From the NCBI GenBank assembly GCA_031256905.1, contig JAIRPY010000049.1:1-33582 (forward strand): 33,582 nt of DNA, read 5' to 3'. How positions within the stretch are numbered: the first letter of the stretch is position 1; each line of letters starts with the position of its first letter. This document shows, in pieces, positions 18,511-28,008 of the stretch. The notes under the pieces are model-generated. The model saw only the letters and a list, made by a program, of their open reading frames with translations, was not told the origin of the DNA and searched no databases. Made by a program: the position numbers and the translations under genes. The DNA is from Spirochaetaceae bacterium (GTDB lineage: Bacteria; Spirochaetota; Spirochaetia; Treponematales; Breznakiellaceae).

Positions 18511-19845
18511 ATGACGTATATTGCAGAAGGCGGTTTGTCAAGGGATTTATCGGATTTGGAATTGGACGAACTGCTTGCTCAGGGGTTGGCCCGGGCCGGG
18601 GCTGATGCCGCGCCGTCGGGTCCGGTGCTGATTTTACCGCCGGATGGCACTCGGTTTCATTCTCGGGCGGGGTATCTTACGGATCTGGCTTGTCGGGAAC
18701 TAGGTTCTCGGGTTGGCGCGATTATGCCGGCTTTGGGGACTCATATTGTCATGACCCGGGAAGAACTCCGCAAAATGTTTCACAAAAGTCCCCAGGATAA
18801 ATTTATATCCCATGACTGGCGCAACGACGTAGTTGAACTGGGACGTCTCGAAGCGGATTGGGTGGCCCAGGTTTCGGAGAACGCGGTCCATTATGATTGG
18901 CCCGTACAGGTGAATAAAGCTCTGCGGGATGGGGGATTTTCGCTTATTCTATCGATTGGACAAGTGGTCCCCCATGAAGTTGTGGGCATGGCGAATCACG
19001 CAAAAAACATCTTTGTCGGCACCGGGGGCAAGGAAGCCATTGATAAAAGCCATTTCGTCGGCGCCTCTTACGGAATGGAACGAATGATGGGAAGAATCGA
19101 TACCCCGGTTCGGGCGATGTTTGATGAAGGAATGCGCCGATTCAGCCCCCTCCTCCCGCCGATTTTGTGGGTTCTGACCGTGGTCAGTCCCCGGACCGAC
19201 TTGGAAGCCTCGGGGGCCGGGAAGCCTCGGGGGTCCCTTGCGGTCCGGGGGCTTTACATCGGTTTTGGCCGGGAATGCTTTGAAGCCGCCGCCAAGCTGG
19301 CCCAGGAATTGAATGTCGATATTCTCGAGGAGCCGATTACTAAAGCGGTAGTGTATCTGGAGAGCAGTGAATTCCGCACCACCTGGCTGGGAAATAAGGC
19401 GATTTACCGGACCCGAATGGCCCTGGCAGATGCCGGAGAACTGCTGATTTTAGCCCCGGGACTGGAACGTTTCGGGGAAGATTACGGAAATGACCGGCTG
19501 ATCCGGAAATACGGCTACCGGCCGGCAAAAGTAATACAGGAAAAAGTCGGGAAAGAACCGGAACTCGCAGGAGGACTCAGCGCGGCGGCCCATCTGATTC
19601 ATGGCTCCAGCGAGGGCCGTTTTCGGGTGCGGTATTGCCCGGGACCCGGATTGAGCCGCCGGGAAATTGAATCCGTAGGCTACGAATGGGGCGACCTCAA
19701 AGAAGCCTTGGCTCGGTATGACGTCGATACCCTGGGGCTTGGCTGGAACACCCTCCCGGACGGAGAGCGGATTTTTTATGTTCCCAATCCAGCCTTGGGC
19801 TTGTGGGCTGAAAAAAAACGTTTCTTCACCTCCGCCGGGGGGTAA
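18511..19845 (+). CDS. Lactate racemase (LarA)-like / DUF2088 protein
   Basis: GTHIVMTREELRKMF, ISHDWRNDVVELG, GGKEAIDKSHFVGASYG resemble the LarA N-terminal domain. Confidence 0.72.
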   Translation: MTYIAEGGLSRDLSDLELDELLAQGLARAGADAAPSGPVLILPPDGTRFHSRAGYLTDLACRELGSRVGAIMPALGTHIVMTREELRKMFHKSPQDKFISHDWRNDVVELGRLEADWVAQVSENAVHYDWPVQVNKALRDGGFSLILSIGQVVPHEVVGMANHAKNIFVGTGGKEAIDKSHFVGASYGMERMMGRIDTPVRAMFDEGMRRFSPLLPPILWVLTVVSPRTDLEASGAGKPRGSLAVRGLYIGFGRECFEAAAKLAQELNVDILEEPITKAVVYLESSEFRTTWLGNKAIYRTRMALADAGELLILAPGLERFGEDYGNDRLIRKYGYRPAKVIQEKVGKEPELAGGLSAAAHLIHGSSEGRFRVRYCPGPGLSRREIESVGYEWGDLKEALARYDVDTLGLGWNTLPDGERIFYVPNPALGLWAEKKRFFTSAGG

Positions 19846-19923
19846 AACGTCGGCCGGCCTGGCGGGCTTGTATAAGACAGAAAAATCCGGGAAAATAAGA
19901 AAAACGATAATCGGAGGCATAGT

Positions 19924-20553
19924 ATGAAACTGATTTTTCTGGGTCCTCCCGGAGCGGGGAAAGGAACTTTGGCGGCGAAGGCGGTGGATCTTGTCAAGGT
20001 TCCCCATATCAGTACGGGGGTGATTTTCCGGTCTGCCATAGCCGCGCAAAGTCCTCTCGGCCGCAAAGTCAAGGCCATCATCGACAGCGGCAAACTCGTA
20101 GACGATGACACCACTATCGAACTGGTCAAGGAACGGCTTTCCCAAGGGGATGCGCAAAAAGGCTACATCCTCGACGGGTTTCCGAGGACCATACCCCAAG
20201 CCGAAGCTCTTGCGGAATTTTCCTCGGCGGATAAGGTTCTCAACTTCGATATTCCGGATGCAAAGGTGCTGGAACGTCTCTCCGGGCGCCGAGTCTGCAA
20301 GAAATGCGGCGCCAATTACCATGTGCTCTTCAATAAACCCAAGAAAGAAAGTCTCTGCGATGCCTGCGGCGGCGAAGTGTACATCCGGGAAGACGATAAA
20401 GAAGAAGCCATCCGAAAACGTCTCGAAGTCTACCGGGATCAAACCGCGCCGCTCATCGATTTTTACCGGAAAAAAGGCCTTCTTCTCGATGTGGACGCCC
20501 GTCCCGGGACGGATGAAGTTGTGAAAAACTTCAAGCAGGCTTTGGGACTGTAA
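19924..20553 (+). CDS. adk: Adenylate kinase (zinc-lid type)
   Basis: FLGPPGAGKGTLA, DGFPRTIPQAEAL, lid CKKC...CDAC. Confidence 0.96.
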   Translation: MKLIFLGPPGAGKGTLAAKAVDLVKVPHISTGVIFRSAIAAQSPLGRKVKAIIDSGKLVDDDTTIELVKERLSQGDAQKGYILDGFPRTIPQAEALAEFSSADKVLNFDIPDAKVLERLSGRRVCKKCGANYHVLFNKPKKESLCDACGGEVYIREDDKEEAIRKRLEVYRDQTAPLIDFYRKKGLLLDVDARPGTDEVVKNFKQALGL

Positions 20554-20563
20554 TTCCGGATTT

Positions 20564-20603
20564 CCCGGCGGCGGTTTTTGGAAATGACGCCGGGCTGTTT
20601 TTT
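20564..20603 (+). terminator. Intrinsic terminator after adk
   Basis: CCCGGCG (20564-20570) pairs with CGCCGGG (20588-20594), followed by CTG then TTTTTT (20598-20603). Confidence 0.65.
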
Positions 20604-20630
20604 GATTAAAAAATCCCCCAAATTTCACTA

Positions 20631-20659
20631 TTGACATTTCCTAATCAATACGATATAAA
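20631..20659 (+). promoter_or_regulatory. Predicted sigma70-type promoter upstream of the CheY-like pair
   Basis: TTGACA (20631-20636), 17 bp spacer, TATAAA (20654-20659). Confidence 0.6.
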
Positions 20660-20731
20660 AATATAAGATTTAAGGTAGGTATACTGGAATTTATAGGCTG
20701 ATGCAGGGTAATACTTGATCATTCTAAGGAT

Positions 20732-20749
20732 GGTATAGTATACTATACC
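20732..20749. repeat. 18-bp perfect palindrome in the leader of the CheY-like operon
   Basis: GGTATAGTATACTATACC. Confidence 0.9.
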
Positions 20750-20897
20750 TATACCGGTTTGGGTCCGGTGTCTTGACAAGTCCGGAAAGGGCTGTAGTTT
20801 TTCCTAAACCGTAGGGACTGGGAGGAATCTGCCGATATAAAAGGAGAAGCCCTTGCCCTGAGTCGACGGGTAGTTCAAGTGTAGAGGAGTGTACCGC

Positions 20898-21341
20898 ATG
20901 GTAGCAATGAGCGATATTACCGGTAACGATAATGAAAAGAAGGTGCCCCAGGGGTTGCGTCCTGACGGCAGTCCGTACCGGGTTCTTGTAGTGGATGATT
21001 CCATGTTTATTGCCAAACAATTAAGTCAGATTTTTACCTCTGAAGGATTTGAGGTGCTGGGGACAGCGGCGGACGGCGCCCAAGGACTAGACCGATACAA
21101 AGAAATGCATCCCCGGGTTGATCTGGTTACCATGGACATCACTATGCCGGTCATGGACGGGGTTTCCGCCATGGAGAAAATCTTGGAATTCGATAAAAAC
21201 GCCAAGATTATTATGGTCAGCGCCCTCGGCAAAGAAGATGTCGTTAAAAAATGCCTCCTCGCCGGCGCAAAAAGCTACATCGTCAAGCCCCTGGATAGAC
21301 GAAAGGTGTTGGAACGGGTCGTAACTATCCTCAACCGGTAA
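20898..21341 (+). CDS. CheY-like single-domain response regulator (copy 1)
   Basis: VLVVDDSMFIAKQL, DLVTMDITMPVMDG, MVSALGKED, KPLDRRKVLERV; AGGAG upstream of ATG 20898. Confidence 0.93.
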   Translation: MVAMSDITGNDNEKKVPQGLRPDGSPYRVLVVDDSMFIAKQLSQIFTSEGFEVLGTAADGAQGLDRYKEMHPRVDLVTMDITMPVMDGVSAMEKILEFDKNAKIIMVSALGKEDVVKKCLLAGAKSYIVKPLDRRKVLERVVTILNR

Positions 21342-21428
21342 TCCCGTTTTATACTCCCGCCATAGTCTAGCCGGGAATATACCCAAGCGAAGTATATCGC
21401 TGAAATTTCCTAAGAGAGGTGTTTAAGG

Positions 21429-21836
21429 ATGATCCCTGATGCAACCGGTATCCGGAGCGATGGTACGCCGTACCGGGTTCTTGTGGTGGATGATTCAGTA
21501 TTCATTGCAAAACAATTAAGCCAAATCCTCACTTCCGAAGGATTTGAAATCCTCGGAATCGCGGCGGACGGCGCCCAAGGACTAGACCGATACAAAGAAA
21601 TGCACCCAAATGTCGATCTCGTCACGTTGGACATCACTATGCCCAAAATGGACGGCCTTTCCGCTTTGGAAAAAATCTTGGAATTCGACAAAGACGCGGT
21701 GGTCATTATGGTCAGCGCCTTGGGAAAAGAAGATTTAGTTAAAAAAGCATTCATAGCCGGCGCCAAAGGTTTCATCGTTAAACCTTTGGACAGATCTAAA
21801 GTTTTAGAACGGGTCGCTTCAGTCATCAAGAAGTAA
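21429..21836 (+). CDS. CheY-like single-domain response regulator (copy 2)
   Basis: VLVVDDSVFIAKQL, DLVTLDITMPKMDG, MVSALGKED, KPLDRSKVLERV; close paralogue of copy 1. Confidence 0.93.
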   Translation: MIPDATGIRSDGTPYRVLVVDDSVFIAKQLSQILTSEGFEILGIAADGAQGLDRYKEMHPNVDLVTLDITMPKMDGLSALEKILEFDKDAVVIMVSALGKEDLVKKAFIAGAKGFIVKPLDRSKVLERVASVIKK

Positions 21837-21860
21837 TCCGCTCTGAGGGCAGGTGTTTTA

Positions 21861-23072
21861 ATGAATCCCTTTGCTATTTCAGACGCCCTCTCGTGTATCT
21901 CCGTTGATGTTCACACAACAGAGCTTTTTGAGGGCATTTGGCCTACTCCCGAAGGAGTAACTCTCAATACATACCTGGTAAAAGGCAAAAAAAACGCGCT
22001 CATCGACCTCGTGCAGGACCGCCACAAAGCATCCGACCAAGTCCAAACCGCGCTTCAAACCCAAGGTCTCGATCTCAAGGCCGTCGATTACCTCATCCTG
22101 AACCACCTCGAACCAGACCATACCGGCTGGCTCAAACAATTCAGAGAAAAAAATCCCCAAGCCGAAATAATCGCTACCCCTAAAGGAATAAATCTTGTCA
22201 AATCCTTCTATAACATAAACGAGAACCTCCGAGCTGTAAAAGACGGCGAAACCCTCGACCTCGGCAACGGTACGGTCCTTACCTTTTTTGAAACCCCAAA
22301 TCTCCATTGGCCCGAAACCATGGTCACCTGGGAAGGTGCCTCAGGAACCCTCTTTTCCTGCGACGCCTTCGGCTCCTTCGGCGCGCTGGGCGGCCGGCTC
22401 TTCGACGACGAGTTTTCCCCACCGGAATTACAGGCCTTTGAAAAAAATACCCTCCGCTATTACGCCAATATCGTGGCGTCCTTTTCGCCTTTCGTGGAAA
22501 AGGCAATTCAGAAACTTGCCGGATTGAACATCGCCTGCATCGCTCCAAGTCACGGCCTCGTATGGCGCAAAAATCCTTCAGCGGTAATCCAGCAATATCA
22601 ACGGTACGCATCCTATTCCAAAGGTCCGGCGGAACAAGAAATCGCCGTCATCTGGGGATCCATGTACGGCAACACAAAACAGGGCCTCGAGGCCGTACTG
22701 GAAGGCATCGAAAGCGAAGGCCTTCCCTATTCGCTTCACCGGGTCCCGGATGATAACATCTCCTACATCTTAGCGGCGGCCTTCAAAAGCGCGGGACTGG
22801 TCATCGCCGCCCCAACCTACGAATACGCGTTATTTCCGCCCATGGCCTATGTTCTTGACATATTCCGGCGCAAACATATACACCGCAAAACAGCCCTGCG
22901 TATCGGCTCCTGGGGCTGGTCCGGAGGAGCGCAAAAAGAGTACGACGCAAGTATAGCAGGACTTTCCTGGACTTCCATCGAACCCTTCGAGTGGGTCGGC
23001 GTTCCTTCCCCCCAAGACCTTGAAATATTAAAAAACCGGGGACGCGCCTTAGCGCAGTCCATCAAAACCTAA
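21861..23072 (+). CDS. FprA-family A-type flavoprotein (flavodiiron protein)
   Basis: Metallo-beta-lactamase-like diiron motif NHLEPDHTG (HxExDH), APSHGLVW, and C-terminal flavodoxin domain VIWGSMYGNTKQGLEAV. Confidence 0.92.
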   Translation: MNPFAISDALSCISVDVHTTELFEGIWPTPEGVTLNTYLVKGKKNALIDLVQDRHKASDQVQTALQTQGLDLKAVDYLILNHLEPDHTGWLKQFREKNPQAEIIATPKGINLVKSFYNINENLRAVKDGETLDLGNGTVLTFFETPNLHWPETMVTWEGASGTLFSCDAFGSFGALGGRLFDDEFSPPELQAFEKNTLRYYANIVASFSPFVEKAIQKLAGLNIACIAPSHGLVWRKNPSAVIQQYQRYASYSKGPAEQEIAVIWGSMYGNTKQGLEAVLEGIESEGLPYSLHRVPDDNISYILAAAFKSAGLVIAAPTYEYALFPPMAYVLDIFRRKHIHRKTALRIGSWGWSGGAQKEYDASIAGLSWTSIEPFEWVGVPSPQDLEILKNRGRALAQSIKT

Positions 23073-23122
23073 GCCCCGGGGATTCGCTTTGGCGAAAGAC
23101 AGCCTTGGGAAATATTAGAAAA

Positions 23123-25483
23123 ATGCACGAAAAAACGTTAAAACTTCTGGACTTTGACGCGGTTCGCGCTAAAGTTGCGGCCGGGACCCTAAGCGGAGAA
23201 GCCGCCCGGCGTATTGCCGAAGACTTGCCTCGGTGGAATCCCGCCGAGGCGGCGGAACTGAAAACTTTGACCGCGGCGGTAACCGCCCGGATCGCTGAAG
23301 GGGCGGAAAAACGGGAACATCTTCCTGACATCGGCTCTTTACTGACGAAACTTGATGTTTCCGGGTCCTGCCTTGAAATCGATGAGGCCTTTGCGGTAGG
23401 CTTGTTTGTGGAACGAGGGGAAACTTTACTGCGTTGGCTTCTTGCCGGGGAGGATGAGGAAGGGCCCCTCCGGAAGGCCGGGGCCGCCGCGCCGTCTTGC
23501 GCCGAGGTCGCCCAAGCGGTTTTTCGGGTCCTAGACAAAGAGGGAAAGCTTCGGGACCTGCCGGAATTGCAGGAAATTCACCGCCGGATTCGCAAGCTCC
23601 TCCGGGAGGTGGAGACCCTGATCGCCGGCTACGCCCTTAACGAGGATACCCGGCGCATCCTCCAATCAACGGTGCCGTCTCAGCGGGACGGACGGATTGT
23701 GCTGGCGGTAAAGGCGAATTTCCGGGGACGCATCAAGGGAATTGTCCATGAGGCTTCCGCTACGGGGCAGACGTTGTTCGTGGAACCCATCGAAGTGGTA
23801 GAAAAAAATAACGATATTCTTATTGAACAGCGCAGACTTGATGCGGTAATTTTACGGATTCTTCGGGAGATGACTGCGGAAATCGCTGAACATCGCCAAA
23901 AATTACAGGAATTTCATGAAGTTATCATATTTTTAGAGACGATTCGGGGGAGGGCCCGGTATTCCTTTGAAACGAAGGGCTGTTTCGCCGATACCGGAAC
24001 GATAACCCTCAAACAAGCCCGGCATCCTTTGCTGGGGCCCCAGGCGGTACCGATTGATTTCGCCTTGCTGGGAGATACGAGGACGGTAATCATCACAGGA
24101 CCGAATACCGGCGGAAAGACCGCGTCCCTCAAAACGGTCGGTTTATTTGCGTTGATGAATCAATTCGGGCTTGCGGTGCCGGCCGAGGAAGGAACGGCCC
24201 TGCCGATATTCGACGGGGTGTATGGGGACATCGGGGACGAGCAGTCTTTAACGCAGGCCCTTTCGACTTTTTCGGCCCACATGACCAACATCGCCGGAAT
24301 CGCGGAGGCCTCGACCGAAAATTCCCTCGTTTTGCTGGACGAGCTGGGGTCCGGCACGGACCCGGAAGAGGGAAGCGCGATTGGCCTGGCGATTTTGGAT
24401 TATCTTATTGAAAAAAATGTATGCCTTATAGTCACAACTCACCAGGGGACTCTCAAGCATTACGGGTATACCCGGGGGAAGGTTGAAAACGCTTCGGTGG
24501 ACTTTGACCTCCGAACCCTTTCTCCCACGTACCGCATTATTTTGGGGCTTCCCGGGGAAAGCCGGGCGGTGGACATTGCCGCCCGAAACGGATTGCCCCA
24601 GGAGATCCTAGCCCAGGCTCGGTCTTACCTGGATAAAGAGCGGTCCGATGTATCCGCCCTTATCGCAGAGCTGAAACAGAAGCAGAAGGAGTTGGCCCTC
24701 GCGGACCGGACCCGGAAAGAGGCGGAATATCATCTTCGGGAAGCTCAGCGAAAAGCGGACCTCAAGGAACTGCGGCTCAAGCAGAAGGAAGCGGAACTTA
24801 AAGCCGGAGGCCTCGGCAATCTGCGGCGGTTTCTCGATGAAAGCCGAAAAACCCTCGAAAACCTGGTCCGGGAGGTTCGGGAAGGAGAACTTACCCGGGA
24901 AAAAACCCGGAAAGTCAAGGCCTTTCTCCAGGACCTCGAAGACGCGGCCGCGCTTCAGGAGGCGGATTTTGAAAAAGAAGCCGATCAGCTTCAGGAAGAA
25001 GCCCGCCGTCTGGATGAAGGGGCCCTTCCGCAGATGAAAAACCTGCGTCCCGGGGCGGAAGTCCTGGTGGGAGCCGCTAAACGTCCCGGCATCGCGCTTC
25101 GGCCTGATAAAAAGGATGCTTGGATTGTGGAAATTGGTTCTCTCCGGATGAGTTTTCCGGAAAAAGATATTTTTCCCCGCACCTCTTCTTCGGCTCCCCA
25201 AAAGCCGGATATTTTTTCGGATCTTGTTTCGGCTTCTCCGGCTCGGTTTGAGATAAGTCTCCGGGGCCTGCGGCTTGCGGAGGCTCTGGAGGCCCTTCAG
25301 CGTCAGCTGGATGCCGCGGTTTTGTCCGGGCTTCAGGAATTTTCTGTGGTGCATGGCAAAGGCGATGGGATTCTCCAGCGGGGGGTCCATGAATTTCTCA
25401 AAGCTCAGCCCCAGGTCGCGGATTACTATTTTTCCCGGCCTGAACTTGGAGGCTTCGGCCGTACCGAGGTGGTGTTGAAATAA
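23123..25483 (+). CDS. mutS2: Endonuclease MutS2 with C-terminal Smr domain
   Basis: MHEKTLKLLDFDAVR, VITGPNTGGKTASLKTVGL, LVLLDELGSGTDPEEGSAIGLAIL, C-terminal VVHGKGDGILQRGVHEFL. Upstream TTG 23105 is an alternative start. Confidence 0.94.
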   Translation: MHEKTLKLLDFDAVRAKVAAGTLSGEAARRIAEDLPRWNPAEAAELKTLTAAVTARIAEGAEKREHLPDIGSLLTKLDVSGSCLEIDEAFAVGLFVERGETLLRWLLAGEDEEGPLRKAGAAAPSCAEVAQAVFRVLDKEGKLRDLPELQEIHRRIRKLLREVETLIAGYALNEDTRRILQSTVPSQRDGRIVLAVKANFRGRIKGIVHEASATGQTLFVEPIEVVEKNNDILIEQRRLDAVILRILREMTAEIAEHRQKLQEFHEVIIFLETIRGRARYSFETKGCFADTGTITLKQARHPLLGPQAVPIDFALLGDTRTVIITGPNTGGKTASLKTVGLFALMNQFGLAVPAEEGTALPIFDGVYGDIGDEQSLTQALSTFSAHMTNIAGIAEASTENSLVLLDELGSGTDPEEGSAIGLAILDYLIEKNVCLIVTTHQGTLKHYGYTRGKVENASVDFDLRTLSPTYRIILGLPGESRAVDIAARNGLPQEILAQARSYLDKERSDVSALIAELKQKQKELALADRTRKEAEYHLREAQRKADLKELRLKQKEAELKAGGLGNLRRFLDESRKTLENLVREVREGELTREKTRKVKAFLQDLEDAAALQEADFEKEADQLQEEARRLDEGALPQMKNLRPGAEVLVGAAKRPGIALRPDKKDAWIVEIGSLRMSFPEKDIFPRTSSSAPQKPDIFSDLVSASPARFEISLRGLRLAEALEALQRQLDAAVLSGLQEFSVVHGKGDGILQRGVHEFLKAQPQVADYYFSRPELGGFGRTEVVLK

Positions 25484-25484
25484 A

Positions 25485-27158
25485 ATGAAAGGGAAAATTG
25501 GGGTTCTGTTATTTCTGGGAGGCCTCCGGGCTTTCGCTTTGGACTTTTACGATCCTGGAGACCCGGCCCTCTTAGCCGCCGAGCTGGTCGAGAATATGAC
25601 CGACGAACAAGCTCTCGCGCAGACCTTGATGTTCGGCTGGGGGGATCGGTCAAACGGCACTCTGCCGAATCCCCTTATTTTGGATTGGATTCGCCAGCGG
25701 CGCATCGGCGGAGTCAAGGTCTTCGGCTGGAACACCGGCAATACCCAAGACTTGGCTAGGACTATTGGGATTTTTCAGGCTGAAGCCGGGAAAAATCCTT
25801 TCCGGATCCCTTTACTGGTGGCTACGGATCAGGAAGGGGGCTGGATTCGGCATGTAAAAGGAGCTACCAGCCAAACTCCGGGCAACATGGCTTTGGGCGC
25901 GTCGGGATATGTTATAGACGCCTATTGGTCGGGTTTTTACATCGGCCGGGAATTGGCGGTTTTGGGTATAAACATGAATTTCGCTCCGGTGGTGGATCTG
26001 TACACGAACCGGGATTCTCTGCTCATCGGTCCTCGTTCTTTCGGGGTGGATCCGGTGCAGGCGGGCTTACTCGGCGCGGCCTTTATGAAGGGTCAGCAGG
26101 AAACCGGGGTTATTTCTACGGCGAAACATTTTCCCGGCCATGGGGACACGGCTTTGGATTCCCATGGGGTTCTTCCCCAGATGATGTCTACCCTTGATAT
26201 GCTTTGGGACCGGGAGCTGATTCCTTATCGTCTTATGATCCGGGAAAAGGTTCCGGTAATTATGACGGGGCACATTGCCTTTCCGAATACTCCGGCCGGG
26301 GGGGCTCCGGCGTCTTTATCGCCCTGGTTTCTGGGGGATCTCTTGCGGGACCGGCTGGGCTTTCAGGGGGTGGTTATTACCGACGATCTTATGATGAACG
26401 GCGCGGTCTTGAGCGCGGGCAATCTTTCCATGGCCGGGAAGCAGGCCTTGGCGGCGGGGAATGATATATTGCTTTTTTCCCGGACTCCGGCTTTGGCGGA
26501 TGCGATTTGGACTCGCCTGGTTACGGGGATGCGGCAAGAGCCGGCCCTGCGGGACCGGGTTCGTTCTGCCGCGGGCCGGGTTATTTTGCTGAAGTTGCTG
26601 TTTCTTAGGGGGGAAAAGGCGGTTCCCCTTATTCCGGACCTGGAAAGGGCCCAGACGAATCTGCCGGATCCGGAGGGGACGGCTTTTTTTCTCGACCTGG
26701 CCGCCCGAAGCGTTACCATCGTGAAAGATGAGGCCGTGGTGCCCCTGGATCCGGAAAAAGCCGGGAAGGTGCTTTTGGCGGCCCGGTCTTATGCCGAAGA
26801 CTTTTTCAAAGCCGGCCGGGCCGCGTATCCTTCGGCGGAGACGTATCGGTACACCCTTTCCGGGGGCTATGACTTGGTTCGGCGCGCTCAAAGGGCCGAT
26901 ACCGTGATTTTCTGCATTTCCAGCGAAGAAGATTTGAAGCCTCTGGGGGCCCTGCGGGATTTGGGTCCCCGGGTGGTGGTATTTTCGGTCCTGAATCCGG
27001 GGTATCTTGATTCCGCGCTTTGGGCGGATGGGGCCCTGGCGGTGTATAGTTACGCGGCGCCGTCTTTTGTGGCGGGTTTTTCCGCGTTACTGGGGCGCAT
27101 TCCGGGGCCCGGGGTTTTACCCTTTTCTCTTGGGGAGTCCCGGGGGACTTCTCCATGA
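25485..27158 (+). CDS. Glycoside hydrolase family 3 (beta-N-acetylhexosaminidase-like)
   Basis: TDQEGGWIRHVKG, INMNFAPVVDLYTN, TAKHFPGHGDTALDSHGVLPQ, ITDDLMM. Confidence 0.9.
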   Translation: MKGKIGVLLFLGGLRAFALDFYDPGDPALLAAELVENMTDEQALAQTLMFGWGDRSNGTLPNPLILDWIRQRRIGGVKVFGWNTGNTQDLARTIGIFQAEAGKNPFRIPLLVATDQEGGWIRHVKGATSQTPGNMALGASGYVIDAYWSGFYIGRELAVLGINMNFAPVVDLYTNRDSLLIGPRSFGVDPVQAGLLGAAFMKGQQETGVISTAKHFPGHGDTALDSHGVLPQMMSTLDMLWDRELIPYRLMIREKVPVIMTGHIAFPNTPAGGAPASLSPWFLGDLLRDRLGFQGVVITDDLMMNGAVLSAGNLSMAGKQALAAGNDILLFSRTPALADAIWTRLVTGMRQEPALRDRVRSAAGRVILLKLLFLRGEKAVPLIPDLERAQTNLPDPEGTAFFLDLAARSVTIVKDEAVVPLDPEKAGKVLLAARSYAEDFFKAGRAAYPSAETYRYTLSGGYDLVRRAQRADTVIFCISSEEDLKPLGALRDLGPRVVVFSVLNPGYLDSALWADGALAVYSYAAPSFVAGFSALLGRIPGPGVLPFSLGESRGTSP

Positions 27159-28000
27159 GGGGGGCTTCCCCGGACTGGAAAAGGGCCCCCCAGGATAAAG
27201 ACACTTTGGGGTTTTTGCGTTCCCGGGAAACCTATTGTGTTGGGGCCGCGGCCCGATTTTTGCAGGATCCGGATTCCTGCGCGCCTCTGTGGTCCCTTCG
27301 AGATCGGGCGGGGGTTTTGCGGGCTCTCCTTATGCACAGTAAAGGCACGGTTTTTCCGGTTTTCCAGGGCCGGGATATATTTTTGCCTCCCCGGTTTATG
27401 GCCCGATTTCTTAGAAAGATTGATATTCATGCCCTTCAGGGGCTTAAAGAGGAAACGGTTTTGCTGGAATCCGGTCTGAGCCGGCTGGGACTTTCGGCTT
27501 TTGATCGCATTGATTATGATTTGATGTCTCTGGATCGGCCGCCGAATCCGAACAGTCTGCATCGGGGTCCTTCCCGGCTGATGGTGCGTTCTCCGGAGGC
27601 TTCCGATCTGGAGGAGTTATTTCATCTCCAAGCCTTGTATGAACAGGAAGAAGTTTTGCCGGCCGGCGCGGAGTTTTTTCCGGCGGCGTGCCGGCTTTCT
27701 TTGGAATCCATCCTGACGAAGGAACGGATTCTTGTGGCCGAATTGGAGGGGCGTATTCTTGGCAAAATCAACACGAATGCGGCGTCCTTTTCCCGGTATC
27801 AGATCGGGGGAGTTTACGTTTTGCCGGAATACCGGGGCCTGGGCATCGGGTCCAGACTGACCGCGGAATTTGCCCGAAGCCTCCTGGCCTCCGGCAAGGG
27901 GGTTACTCTTTTCGTGAAAAAGCGAAACCACTCGGCCCGCAACGTATACCGGCGCATTGGGTTTATTGCTTTCGCGGATTACCGCATAACGTACTATTGA
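27155..28000 (+). CDS. GNAT-family N-acetyltransferase
   Basis: C-terminal IGGVYVLPEYRGLGIGSRLTAEFARSLL...NHSARNVYRRIGF; ATGA overlap with the preceding gene. Confidence 0.85.
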   Translation: MRGASPDWKRAPQDKDTLGFLRSRETYCVGAAARFLQDPDSCAPLWSLRDRAGVLRALLMHSKGTVFPVFQGRDIFLPPRFMARFLRKIDIHALQGLKEETVLLESGLSRLGLSAFDRIDYDLMSLDRPPNPNSLHRGPSRLMVRSPEASDLEELFHLQALYEQEEVLPAGAEFFPAACRLSLESILTKERILVAELEGRILGKINTNAASFSRYQIGGVYVLPEYRGLGIGSRLTAEFARSLLASGKGVTLFVKKRNHSARNVYRRIGFIAFADYRITYY

Positions 28001-28008
28001 CCGGGCCC

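Noticed and set aside
19450-20637. 395-aa antisense ORF across the larA-like gene and adk
   Set aside because: Covers two well-supported plus-strand genes and their terminator; no domain signal.
20773-20800. Second TTGACA promoter in the CheY leader
   Set aside because: No -10-like hexamer at a 16-18 bp distance.
24608-25390. 260-aa antisense ORF in mutS2
   Set aside because: Composition-driven open frame in GC-rich sequence with no recognisable domain.
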